NCBI RefSeq assembly: GCF_910592395.1
Contig: NC_088318.1
Span: forward strand, 7,030,756 to 7,094,755
Direction of reading: 5' to 3'
From: Lineus longissimus
Taxonomy: Eukaryota > Nemertea > Pilidiophora > Heteronemertea > Lineidae
Length of the DNA stretch: 64,000 nt
A model generated the notes under the pieces. The model had not been told where the DNA came from, made no database searches, and was given only the letters and a program-made list of their open reading frames with translations. A program made the position numbers and the translations under genes. Of the stretch, positions 1 through 10,887 are shown one piece after another (the stretch's first letter is position 1; each line of letters starts with the position of its first letter).

Positions 1-675
1 CAATGTTGCACCTTGTAATGGCATGGAGATGGCCCTCACGCACTAAAGAAACCAGGCCTGGATATGCTATGTTCCCTATTCCACTCTTGTCTGGCCACAA
101 TTACAGTAGAACCTCTCTATCAAGGACACCCTTGGGACTGACAAATGATGTCCTTAATAGAAAGGTGCCCTGATTACTAAGGTAAAAAGACGAGAGACAA
201 ATCTCAGATATAATTATACGACTTGAAAGTTGTAGGACTCGTAGCTGGAGCCATGGTTGCAATTTCGTGAATGTCTCTGGAAGGGACATTGTGTAAAATT
301 TAATGACCTCAGTCCTTCACTAGAGGTGATAGCAACAAAGTTGTCGACATGGAATTTAGTAAAGGAATTTGAAAAAAGTTGTCTTCCTCTTGTAGTTTCA
401 GGGCAGTAGGAGTCCCAAGACAACATGTTACTGCTGGGACAAGCATGTTTTGATGTGGCAGGAAAGTCCGAAACAAATTTAAAATATTTCACATCCTGCT
501 CTTGTGGCACATTCATCCAAGAGGTTCCATGGACATAGACATCTTTGACCATATCATCATGATGTCTCTTATGAGATTTTTACTGAGTGGCCAATGCAGT
601 TAAAGATTACTAGGGTTTTTAGGCAACATATTCTTCGTGGTGATCGTATCTCAATGCAAGGTTCAATTGTTTCAG
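1..675. other. No gene recognised; start holds a dispersed repeat fragment
   Basis: I see no convincing coding exon here. Bases 106-165 carry a sequence about tccttaatagaaaggt and its neighbourhood that recurs as a tandem array near 61.5-61.7 kb, so this is a dispersed repeat fragment. The upstream exon(s) of the gene at 676-1458 should lie here or to the left, but no MADF or Myb domain is visible. Confidence 0.4.
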
Positions 676-1458
676 GTATCCTGTGGATGTGGCCCTCACT
701 CGCCAGGAGCATTTGAAAGCGAAAGCGATGGTGAACTTCCTTCCCCAGATCCAAACCCATCATCGCCAACTTGGAAATGGAAAGGATCGCCGCCACTGCC
801 ATTGAAGGTCCGGAAAAAGACGCGGTGCAGCCCCAGATCGCCAACTCCGCCAGCATCGCCGGCCTCCCGGAAAAATCGTGCAACAATTTCCAAGGAATGC
901 CGAGGAACAGAGACGTCAGTCCGCTGTAAACAGCAAAAAGACATGTCCGGTTTATACACCACGCCGAGATTCTTCGTCAGGTAGGCATATTTATCCGAAA
1001 GCTATAGCCATGATTTTGTTATAAGCTGATGTCCATTCACAGATATCTAAGATGTAAAAAAATGCGTTTAAAAGGTATTCCAGAATACATTTATTCATAT
1101 GGACAGAAGAATTACAGTTAATGATGTACCGGTATATTTTTCCAGTCCATCGAAGACTCCCAAAAGTGCACCGACCAAAGGTGCAATGGCTGTGTCCAGA
1201 TTAGCTGCAACGAAGTCCACTCCAACGACTCCTCCACGTCAGCAGGCTTCCCTTACGAAACCATCAAGCGAGTTGCTGGATGTTGAAAAACAACGCCTAG
1301 AAATAGAACGAGAACGACTTGGAATTGAAAAGAAAAACCATCTTCTTCTACAAGAGATTGTCAACCTCCAGAAGAAACGTCTTGAAGTTGAACTTGCCCG
1401 TGATACTGCCCGTGACACTATGAAGCATCAAGACAACGTATTTGACATCTTTAAATAG
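676..1458 (+). CDS. Two-exon fragment: disordered protein with C-terminal coiled coil
   Basis: Two exons join cleanly. The first runs 676-980, preceded by a pyrimidine-rich acceptor ending at 675 and followed by GT at 981. The second runs 1146-1458 after a ttttccag-type acceptor. The junction is phase 2 and restores a Ser codon. The protein is Pro/Ser/Lys-rich and probably disordered at first, then ends in a heptad-rich Lys/Glu/Leu/Arg coiled coil (about the last 60 residues, LLDVEKQRLEIERERLGIEK). That tail resembles the C-terminus of the Myb/MADF-type accessory protein of PIF/Harbinger transposons. The gene converges on the HARBI1-like gene at 2411-4293, which suits a two-gene Harbinger, but the DNA-binding domain is not visible. 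The role is inferred; the splicing is directly supported. It could instead be a host gene. Confidence 0.5.
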
Positions 1459-1544
1459 ACTCTAAATCGATGAATCAAACTTTTTGTTGATACAGATTAC
1501 TGTTTTTCGGTCATGCCGACCTTACCTAATTATTTTTTTCTTAA

Positions 1545-2234
1545 GGGTTGGCTATAGGCACCGCCATTTTGGCTAGAGCTTGAACTCTTGGAGCAACTAG
1601 AACTCATTCAAAATGCAGTTACCGTATTTTCCGGCGTATGACCCGCGGCTTTTTGCCCTCAAACAGGCCCAAAAAGTGGGGGTGCGGGTAATACAAAGGT
1701 GCGGGTCTTGCGTGGATTCTGAGAGGGATAAGCCCCAACCCCAAAGAAAAAAAAGGGGACCAAACTGGTTACTTGATAAGGATTTATGTCCATCGTTTTC
1801 GCATTGTTTTCAACCAATATTTCCGCCATGATCGCATAGTTTGTGATGTCTCCGCTAGGGAAAATAGTTACGGCCATGCTGGAATTGATCCACTTTGGTT
1901 AACAATTAAAAAAAACATGGCGGTTCTAGGATGTCAACATCAATGAATGGCTTACTATTTTTGGAGAATGCGGGTCTTGGAGCAGTGCGGGTCATAATCA
2001 GGTGCGGGTCTTGCGTGGCTTTAGGTAATGGTCAAAGGGGGTGCGGGTCATAGGGCAGTGCGGGGGATAATCCGGAAAATACGGTAATACCAATTTCAAG
2101 GCTGTTATGCAGTTCCCTGGACAAAAAGGAACTGCATACCATCCTTGAAATTTGCATTCACTTCATTTTGAACAAGATCTAATTGCTCCAAGATTTCACG
2201 TTCTAGCCAAAATGGTGGTGTCTATAGCAAACCC
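1545..2234. mobile_element. TTAA-flanked MITE (225 bp) split by a nested element
   Basis: TTAA occurs at 1541-1544 and 2235-2238. The ends are inverted repeats beginning gggttggctatag. Removing the nested element at 1622-2084 and its TA duplication leaves 225 bp, exactly the size of the intact copy at 50846-51070. The TTAA target suggests piggyBac-type or Kolobok-type mobilisation. Confidence 0.85.
1622..2084. mobile_element. TA-target MITE nested in the TTAA MITE
   Basis: The element is 463 bp with inverted termini ccgtattttccgg and a TA duplication at 1620-1621 and 2085-2086. The uninterrupted copy at 50.9 kb reads straight through this site, which gives the empty target. The interior repeats a gtgcgggt motif several times. 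The TA target fits Tc1/mariner-type mobilisation. Confidence 0.85.
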
Positions 2235-2410
2235 TTAAGACGTTAGAAGTCTTCCTGGATTTGTGCGGTCTTTCTTCCTTGACCTTTTCTACCATGTGAT
2301 TTGGATATAACGAAGACCTTTGTTGCATCCGACAGATTCAAGAACAGGAATAAAATGTTGTATATTTATTTTGAACTCACCTTGTATAGTGTCTTGCTGT
2401 TTTCCTAAGT

Positions 2411-4293
2411 TCAGAAATGTTGCTGGATTAGTGCGGTCCTCCATCTTTGACCATCTCTATCGTCTTCATCACCAAGAAGTTCATCATCGTCTGAGTGTTG
2501 GGCATCTTCATTATTCACCGGTTCGTCAGGATGAAGAGGGACGCCACGCTCCTCGCATATGTTGTGTAGCACTGCAGTTGCAACGATTACTTTGCAGCAC
2601 TTCTCTGGCTTTAGAGTGAGTGCCCCACCTGAAAGTTGCATGAAGTATATATTGTCAGTCTGTGAAATTTGTGACATTCTGAAAAAGACGTGTAGAGTTG
2701 GGGTGTGGCCAGGCATGAAGTGGTAAAAAAAGTAAGGAACGATTAGATAAACATTATGAATTTACCACCCTTGTTGGGGTGTGGCCTTGCCTAAAGTGGT
2801 AATAACATTGGGAACCATCAACTATGAAGGTATATGAGCTTAATTACCATCCTTGCTCAGGCAAAGCCATCTTGTCTTCCATCTACCAAAAGTTGCCTCA
2901 ATCCTCTGTCTTGCTCTTTGATGGTGACGGTTGTAACGACGTTCAGAATTCGTCACTGGCCTACGAACGGGAGTCAGCAGCCAAGGGCGCAACGGATAAG
3001 CTTTGTCTCCAAGTAAGAATCCATTGTTTACTGCTCCTCTCTGCAGCATCCGGTTTATTCCACAGTTTGCCCAAATAAATGCATCATGGGTACTGCCAGG
3101 CCAAGACGAAACTATACTAAAGTCTATTTCCGAAGAGAGTGTGGCGGCAAACCATCCACAAAGGCAGTAGCTATCGCATTGGAATGCAGTATTATGCTTA
3201 TCACCACATGTGGCCTACTATGCTATCAAGTGGCTAAACCCCATTCTGATTTTACCAGTGAGTCAACCTTGATGATTCAAACAAAATGAAGTAATCTTCA
3301 GATCCCAGAAGCCTGTACCGGTCGGTACCATTAATTCATTCCGATTCAATCTAAGTTTACCTACATGTTGCTACACATCCTACATCATTGTAAGCGCTTT
3401 GAAAGCTCAAATCATGCTATAAATACTCTGACCGAGACAGGAAATTCCCAGTAAACTGCGAGGTCCGCTGTTTCCAAGCAAAACAATACCCTGTTCTGAA
3501 TTTTAGAGTAAAATGTTCATATGAATGCCTTATATCCACTTATCATCTACACATAAATGTATCCAAGCAATCAAAATGATATAGAACAGGCCATAGCTAC
3601 CTGAAACTCCAAGGAGAGGCTGGGGATGCCCCAGATATTTATGGCTGACTTGATAAGTTAAGTGGCTGCTCAGCAGGGGTCTGTTTGATGTAGCCGCCAC
3701 ACTCTCTTCGGAAATAGACTATAGTAAACTTCAAATCGTTGGTGCAAATTCCTTGAACATTGATGGCATAGAAGCGCTTTCGACAAACATATGCCGGCTC
3801 GTTGACAGAAGGAGCTTTGATTTGAACTAAGCTGCCGTCTACCACGCCAACCACATTTGGCATCCGGTGCCGGTCTGTGTAAAATCCCTCCTTTATTGCA
3901 TCCAGAGAAGCGTCATCGAGCGGAAACTTGATAAAATCTCTTGCTCTGCTAGCCAAAGCGTCAGTAACTCGTGTCACGATGCGAGACATAGTTGGCTGGC
4001 TAAGATTCACGGTATCGCCATCAACTAACTGAAAGGTCCCTGTAGCATAGCATCGAATTGCGCTGAGCACTTCCGAGGATGCTGGCACTGCATGTGAACG
4101 ACTCGTGGGATGCGCGACATCCTCATGCAATAAGTCAACAACCTGCATCAGCACCGGCCTTGGCATACTGATATCGTTTGATTAAGTCGACGTCATCATA
4201 GACGTCAAAAGGATGCAGACGGTCGCGAAAGACGCGTTCCCGACGTAGGGCCCGCCGATTCTCCTCTTCCAAAGCGAAATACACGGCTGCCAT
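2411..4293 (-). pseudogene. HARBI1-like Harbinger transposase, disrupted
   Basis: The minus strand encodes a HARBI1-like nuclease. From an ATG at 4293 the reading runs to about 4170, where one extra base breaks the frame. It continues 4166-3724 with the conserved stretch VVGVVDGSLVQIKAPS. A 600-bp inverted-repeat element (3121-3720) then interrupts it inside the codons for Thr-Ile-Val. It resumes 3116-2848 (WPGSTHDAFIWAN, RIEATFGRW). A GT-AG intron (2847-2629) restores a Gly codon and leads to the last exon 2628-2411 (LHNICEERGVPL, acidic tail). The D of DG and the D of the DAF region match the DDE fold. Frameshift and insertion make it non-functional unless translation starts internally. The DNA to the right holds gtgaataaggcccc (near 4474), a likely Harbinger terminus. 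The family assignment is firm. Confidence 0.85.
3121..3720. mobile_element. 600-bp element with 28-bp perfect TIRs inside the transposase
   Basis: Bases 3121-3148 and 3693-3720 are perfect inverted repeats of 28 bp (agtctatttccgaagagag and on). ACTATA stands at 3111-3116 and again at 3718-3723, so the exact target duplication is ambiguous. Deleting it rejoins the HARBI1 reading frame, so it is an insertion. No transposase is encoded. Confidence 0.8.
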
Positions 4294-5161
4294 ATCTCAA
4301 GACGTTGAGTACTCTGAGTAAAGCCCGCCTAGAATAACCATTGAAAAGGTCACGCAATTAAGTAAGACTTAAAACACTTTACGTAAAGTTACGCAGGCTT
4401 CGTGAATAGGGCGAAAAGTACTATGAGCGACTCTAGAGAGACATAAGTTAGACTCAGGCGCTAAGTGGCCTTTGTGAATAAGGCCCCAGGTTATTTTCAA
4501 AACCTAGACTTTTTACCTCGTCCCGGACTGGCCCAAGCATGGCAGGGGAGAGGTTGGACTTTGCTTACCCGGCGGGTTAGCAACTCGGGTTACGGATTTC
4601 CTCAGACCTAGCACGCACGCCCCATTACGCTTACTCTGCATGCGCAGAGAGCGCGTCGATCGCACATGTCAGAGGTCGAATGTCACAATCAATAGTAAGT
4701 TTTCTTTCTCACTTTTGTGCCCGGTTTTTAAATGGTTGGCTAGTGACTCGTTACTCAAAACACTCAGCTTCATATCAAGAGAAAGATATCAAGAGAAAGA
4801 TCGTTGCGTTTCTACTACATGTATGTTGATTTCAGTGCGCTGATGATACTGCATGTAGGCCCTATGCACAGCTCTGACCAGCTCAGTGAGCCGACAGTGA
4901 CCTAGTGACAGCATCGCAATCGGATTCGGAGATAATAAGAATGTGTAGATGCATGCGAGATGCATGCGTAGGCCTGCATCAGCATACTACAAATGTACTA
5001 GGCCTAGACTATATAGGCTTACAGGCAATGACATGGCAAGACATGATGGATAACAGTTAATGATGCATCGATGGATAAAGTGACAGCTCAAGATATGCAC
5101 TGATCTGATGCTGTGACCAGATCACCAGGTGACTGAGCTGTACCCTCACCGAAAGGCAGTG
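4294..5161. other. No gene recognised; Harbinger flank
   Basis: Bases 4471-4487 (tttgtgaataaggcccc) look like the outer end of the Harbinger element. Beyond it the DNA has short repeats of taggcc and atgcatg type but no supported gene. Confidence 0.35.
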
Positions 5162-6145
5162 CACTGAAAATGACTGCATCACACTGCTTTTGACTGAAAC
5201 CCCCACTGCATATGACTGTCTTAGGCATATCATTTTTTCTTAATGTTTTAAAACCACTGATTTTGACTGAAAGACCACTGCAAAGCACTGCCACCTGCAT
5301 ATCATTATGAACGACGTATTTCAAAAACACTGCCTATGACTGAAAGACCACTGATTTCCACTTCTCCAACTCTGATCGAAACCCGTGGCATTTTCAACAT
5401 GACTGAAAACCACTGCTTTATGACTGGTGAGATTAAGACTTGATGGCAGTGTAAAGCAGTGGTAATTGCAGTCAAATTCAGTGTTAAATATCACCCATAA
5501 TGCAACCTGAGACAGGAAGCTAGTAAGTTTGAATTTGATAGTCAAACATTCAAGAAATCATGGTAGCTCTTCATATTTCTCGATATTTACCCGAATTTCA
5601 ATATGAGAAGAGGGGAGTTTTAGTCAGTTTGAATTGGAACACATAAGGAGCCAAAGGAATGCAAAAAGGGTAATCTAGACAGACACTGAAGTTGTATTTT
5701 CAGCAAATTAAGAAGGCTGTACCCTCACCGAAACGCAGTGTGATATCAGTCAGGGTTCAGTCAGGTTGCAGTGTTACCTCACATTTTTATGGCAGTGTTG
5801 AAATCAGTGAAAAGCAGTCATAGGCAGTGTTTTTCAGTCACGCAATACCAAAGCATACAGTTATACAGCAATCAAAAATAGAGGTTAGGGAGTCATAAGC
5901 AGTGGTAAGACAGTCAAAATCAGTGGTAAGGCAGTCAAAAGCAGTGCTCATTTAAATATTTAGGATGACTGATTTCCACTGCTTTTGACACTGAAAATGA
6001 CTCCCCACTATGCATCATGCACAGGGCTGGCAGTGGGGTTCAGTGTTAATTTAAATATTTCGCAGCACACTGAATCCACACTGAAACACCACTGATTTTG
6101 ACTGCCATTTCCAAAACCTCTTGGAGGGAGCAGTCATTTTCAGTG
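5162..6145. repeat. Array of CACTG-N4-TGACTG motifs bounded by 16-bp inverted repeats
   Basis: A 15-bp motif, cactgNNNNtgactg, recurs in both orientations. Forward copies start at 5162, 5182, 5204, 5255, 5328 and 6090, with variants at 5411 (one extra spacer base) and 5989 (last base changed). Reverse copies start at 5469, 5815, 5911, 5932 and 6131, with a one-mismatch copy at 5890. The outermost copies form a perfect inverted repeat, cactgaaaatgactgc at 5162-5177 and 6130-6145. The spacer is always AT-rich while the outer blocks are fixed. This resembles the subterminal transposase-binding motifs of CACTA/EnSpm-type elements, whose ends often begin CACTG or CACTA. I could not find a matching target duplication. 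The family assignment is inference; the array itself is seen. Confidence 0.8.
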
Positions 6146-7127
6146 TTAATATGAATAATTTATTTAATGGCATGCAGGCATGGATGCCGAGAGAGGTTTG
6201 GGGGACGTGACCCCCCTGTGCTGATGACAACCAAAGAAATTGTTCGAAAAAGCAAAAACTTCTAGCGAACTGTTACTTTTGCTGTCCTATTTTAGACGGT
6301 GTGTTTGCGTCCAATATGGCAGTGATGACGTCATCTGCACAAATAGAGGACATCGCCATTGCATGATGACGTGACACAGTAAAAAGATGACAAATTCACG
6401 TCCTTGACCTACATCATTGCAAACTTTGTCATAATGACAGTGGTCAGATGGGTTACTAGACAATTGAAACGACACATGGCACATAGCTACTGTCAGTGAT
6501 GTCAGGGATTGAAGCTAGATCAAATTGACGTCCAAGTAACTGCACGCGGCCTGTAGAATAATGATCTACTGATTGATGTGTATTGAGCTCCCATGCAGAT
6601 AATTTGCAGTGTATGCATACATTACAATTAACATCTATAGGGCCTACAGTAGATGCATGAAGATACATGCAGATATCTTGCAGTGTATGCATGCATTACA
6701 ACACCTTTTTTAAAAAAATTATGCGCACGGTGTATTAACATAAGGGAGTGGTTTTCTAAAATCACAAGCCTTCTTTAGTGTTGGGCAAAGCCTCCAAGTT
6801 GAATCCAAGATGGCCGCCGACTGGGTGGTGGACGCTGGTATATTTTAGACAATAACTTGCTCATTTTACACACAAATGTCATGAAATCCTCAAGAAACAC
6901 GGAAAATGTCCTGCTTATTTCGTTTGTTGACATTAGATTTTATTTTGATGACTTTCAACTTGATTTTAAACCTGGTGGACACTGCTGGACGCTGGTGGAC
7001 GCTGTTTAGGATGACCCAAAAATACAGTGATGATCATAATGAGCATGTCCTCCTAGGTTGAAAGTCAGTAATAGGGCCTATACTAAAAAATTCTTGTACA
7101 GTGTTATAATTTGTTATCTCTTTTTTG
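6146..7127. other. No gene recognised
   Basis: There is no supported exon. A short direct repeat around tgcagtgtatgcat occurs near 6605 and 6678. The sequence between is ordinary AT-rich DNA. Confidence 0.35.
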
Positions 7128-7222
7128 CAGTGTCCGACAGTTCTGACCTGGATGATTTTCAATCACATCTGAACAAGGCTATTGCAAGTGTTGGCGTAAT
7201 ACGCCACAGTTTCAACCCAAAG
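7128..7222 (+). CDS. Possible short exon, truncated by a repeat
   Basis: A strong acceptor (ctcttttttgcag) precedes an open stretch reading SDSSDLDDFQSHLNKAIASV and on. It runs directly into the start of a HINE-like repeat at 7223. No family was recognised and no partner exon was found. Confidence 0.25.
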
Positions 7223-7253
7223 ATGAAATGGCCAGGGCCATTGTGCTCACCTG
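7223..7253 (+). mobile_element. HINE-like repeat, 5' terminus only
   Basis: The first 31 bases (atgaaatggccagggcc through gtgctcacct) match the 5' ends of the full copies at 15348, 20854, 23269 and 52958. The copy stops right after the gctcacc motif. Confidence 0.75.
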
Positions 7254-8364
7254 TCGATATGAAAGGGAGAGTTTGAGGAAGAAGTTGTCATTGTTAGGGG
7301 TTGATCATGCAATAGTTGTGGGATGGTGTGGTTTGTCTTGAAAAAGTGGAGTTGGTCAGATTGTTTTCCGCATGCACATGGTACTAACGTTGGAATAGCT
7401 GAATGGGGGAAATTTGTGGGAGAAGCTGAGAGATGTTTTCTGGCGAATTAAAACAGGTTTACATGTGTCTTAGATATTCAGTGACTATTGAAAATGAACA
7501 GTGCATTTACATTTTGTAAAATCTGCTGTCATTGGCTGAAATTTGAGATGAATGGGATGTACCTGTGGAATTGTGCGTGATTACGCTATTTTGAAAAGAG
7601 TATTAACCTCGCCTTGTGATTGGAGAGAAATGTTGAAAAATATGATACAAGGACAATGAGGGACTGGCGTGAGTAATCTGCCACGTGGCGATGCAATTGA
7701 TCATATCAAAACTTTCCATTTCCAATGCATTATCACATTATTTCTGAGCCCAGAAATGACTGCTTATTTTCGACTGATTTCGGCGACGTTTGCATGTTCC
7801 TGCTTTAAATCTACTGAGCTATCAATTTTGTAAGATAATTTTGCGGAAAATATGCGCGATGCCAGTTATTGGGCACGTTTTGTGTTGTTCAAATCTTGTG
7901 CAAAAATGTATGCAATGGTTTCGCGCGATTGACCTCATGCGACGTCAACAGACCAGAAAATGATGTCATGACGTCAGAAGGTACGATTGATTGTGGCGCC
8001 GCCGTTGGCATTTATCGTTATCACCAGTTCCTTATTGAAGCAAGGAATGCACAGTATAGAATATGATGTACTAAGTAACTAGGTAGCAGTTTGTATTCAT
8101 TTTTGAGAGAATAAAAGGTACACATTCATGATGAAAGGATGTGGTGCTGTGATTTTCTGAAGAACAGGTGGCAATTGTACTGGAAGGTCTGGGTCTGTTC
8201 AAGGTAAGCTTGGTCGTTGGTGCTGAGCACTTGTTGTGTTGAAGATCAGGATGAATGTGGTTATGACAGGGAAAATGGACTGTGAGACGATTGACTTTAT
8301 TGTGGAGGGGTATTAGTCCAATTTGGAGTGGTATGGTGAGAGTTGGGGTTTGGTCAGTGTATGA
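7254..8364. other. No gene recognised; 3' flank of the Helentron
   Basis: No exon is supported. Any 3' terminus of the Helentron at 8365-12420 should lie here, but I could not identify it by a clear hairpin. Confidence 0.35.
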
Positions 8365-9867
8365 CTACAAATATGACAGGGCACTATAGATTATTTTATG
8401 ATCAGACCAATAATTATCTAATACACCAACAAAGTCAATGTTGTTTGATGGGATGTCATTGCTGAAGACTAGATCTAGTTTGGAATTGTAATCAGTGGTG
8501 TTGTTGGTCATGTATTGTCGTAGATTGTATGCTTGGAACATGTATGTTTCTAACTTAGCATTGTAGTTTTTAGTTCCACTAATGGATTTCATATTGAAAT
8601 CTCCTATTACAATGTATTGTTCATTTGGTTCATAGGAAAATAGACATTCTTGTAATTTATAGACAAGATTTTGGAAAGTGCAATTTGGTGATGCATATAT
8701 TGCGATGACATGAAGTACTGTATGGTGACGAGGGGGCTGTATGCAGAGTGATATGGATTCAAAGTCAAAAGTGCTGATGGATTTTTTTTCCAATATTTTG
8801 ATATCAGTTTTGACATACATAATCAAGCCATGTGGGGGTCTTTGCATACTATTGGCTATTGTTTGGTCATTGCGTATTAGCTGGAAGTTAGGGATAGAAT
8901 AATGAGTGTCAGGATCAGAGGGTTTGAGCTTTGATTCTGCGAGTGCAACAATAGATGCAGCATTGTTGTTTGGGTCTAGTCTTAGATCATCGAAATTTGC
9001 ACGGACTGATCTTGTATTGTGGTAGACATATTTGACTTGATTGTCATTCCCCAAAGCTGGTCCCATCATCAAATAATACAAATTGCCCTGTCCTATCAAC
9101 CTAACAGAGCATGAGTTAATGTTTTGAGAATTTGATTGATTAGTGAAGACCATGTCTAACTCTGTATGTGTACATTCTTTTTTGGATAATGGTGGTTGTG
9201 TTTTAGTAGTTTGTTCTATGATGAATTGTTTGAAATTAAATGTCTGTGACATGAAAGTTTCTATGTCTTCTGTGTATTTGTTGTGCATTATCATCTTTAG
9301 GCGTTTGTCATCTTTGTCTGGGTTGTGAACAAGAATGGGGTTGTCAATGTTACTGAAATTACCAATGAGGAAGAAGTTGGCCATTTGTCTGTATGGCAAA
9401 AGGCATGTATGTAATTCGTTGGTGAGTGTTGGCCATGAGCAATTTTGGTAAACATTAATGATAAGGACATGAAATGTTTGTGAACAGTGTGGCGGGCAGA
9501 ACGACACCATCATTATCTCAAAGTGGTCAGTTCGATCAGATCGTTTTTCGAAAATAGTGAAATCATCTTTTATGTATAACATAAGTCCATGTGGGGGTCT
9601 TATGTGGTTGTCTGTTGTTGGCTGATCATTTCGCAGCAGTTGAAAATTGGGGAAACTGTATGCGTTGGAAGGATCTTTTATTGTTAGCTGAGAAGTTCTT
9701 GCATTGCTTTGTTTTAAGGGAAATTGTGTTCTCAAGACTGTATGATGTTTTCCCCATGGAAATTGGCGTTTTACAGCAAATATAGGTGTCCAAGATGGTT
9801 GGATTTCTGTTGAATATAGTGCTCGATTAGATGTCCGTCGCTTTTGTCCAATGTTTGTTTCTTCGAA
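8365..9867 (-). pseudogene. Helentron helicase tail fused to two AP-like endonuclease domains
   Basis: An open frame of 456 codons (9735-8365) begins with a helicase remnant (RTQFPLKQSNARTSQ). The same frame extends upstream to a TAA after NPSIIWV, so it is the continuation of the helicase at 9868-10887. It then enters two tandem copies of an endonuclease/exonuclease/phosphatase domain. The first is degenerate: it has IGNFSN in place of GDFN and lacks the SDH motif. The second keeps a catalytic Glu in ALAESKL, GDFNM, and SDHK near residues 444-446. Helentrons place such an endonuclease after the helicase. The second half of the helicase is missing. Domain calls are firm; activity is unlikely. 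Confidence 0.8.
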
Positions 9868-10887
9868 TTATACCCAAATTATGGATGGATTTTGTAGGTT
9901 ATCATAATATTGTATTAGCTTGACAATACAAGACGTACCATTGACTAGACCATCATCTATATCTGTGTTTATTGTAGTGGAGTATGTGAGAGAGATGGCA
10001 ATATTTAGAGTTCTCTGAAGATTTGCGGAATCATTGTACATGTCGACTGTTTGTGGACTGTTTGATATGATTCGCTTCTGTTTTTCAGGGCAATCGGTTA
10101 TAATGACATCATGTGCGTGTATGATGGCTTTTGTAGTGGTTGCTTCTTGGAACATTTTGTTGTTATGTTCATTTACTAATTTATTGGTCAAGAAAATATG
10201 GGGTACATTGTTTGGGTAATTTGAATCATTCACTGAAATTGAACGAGTTTTTAGAACTGACATATCATCATTTGTTTGTTGTCCTGTTCGTAGTCTATTA
10301 AGGATGCTGGCAAATTGATCATGTCCTTGCTGTCTCATCATTTCATTAAGTTCATATACAGTAAAGTTGTCTCGCCACAAATGATTTTGCAAGAATGCAT
10401 TTGGTGCATTTGCATTTTCAAATAAATAATTGTCGAAACATGGTTGGAGCTGATACATATCTCCTATGGCGATCACATGAACCCCTCCAAATGGTTTTTG
10501 AACACCTAATATTTCTTGTAATCTCTGGTGGATGAAGAGAAACATATCACAGCCAACCATAGAGATTTTGTCAATGATGAGAACTTTCAAATGTCGGTAC
10601 TTTGTGCGAAGTGTATTACGTTTCTCAGTTGTGAGGGGTTTGTATTCCGTTCGGTAATTCTTTTTGTATGGGACAGCAAATGCAGAGTGTACTGTTGAAC
10701 CTTGGACAATGTATGCTGCAAATCCACTGGGTGCTACAATTTGTATTCTGACATCTTCTGGATTTTGCCCTTCTTCAGAACATACATGTCTCAGTAGAAA
10801 TTGATACAAGGCTTTTACTACTTGAGATTTTCCTACTCCAGCTCCTCCTGTAATGAACATGTTGAGTTGTTCATGAGTTGTTTTCAT
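9868..10887 (-). pseudogene. Helentron PIF1-like helicase, N-terminal part
   Basis: The 339-residue frame shows Walker A GGAGVGKS at residues 14-21, the PIF1-type block GFAAYIVQGSTVHSAF, and GDMYQLQP. The Walker B site reads IIDKISMVG where the family has Asp-Glu, so the catalytic Glu is lost. A TAA ends the frame in NPSIIWV, after which homology continues into the endonuclease frame. This helicase is the C-terminal half of the Rep-Hel protein of rolling-circle transposons. Its upstream join to 10884-11243 is out of frame. It is a relic. Confidence 0.85.

Noticed and set aside
8607-8816. Secondary frame within the endonuclease region
   Set aside because: It is out of register with the conserved GDFN and SDH-containing frame.
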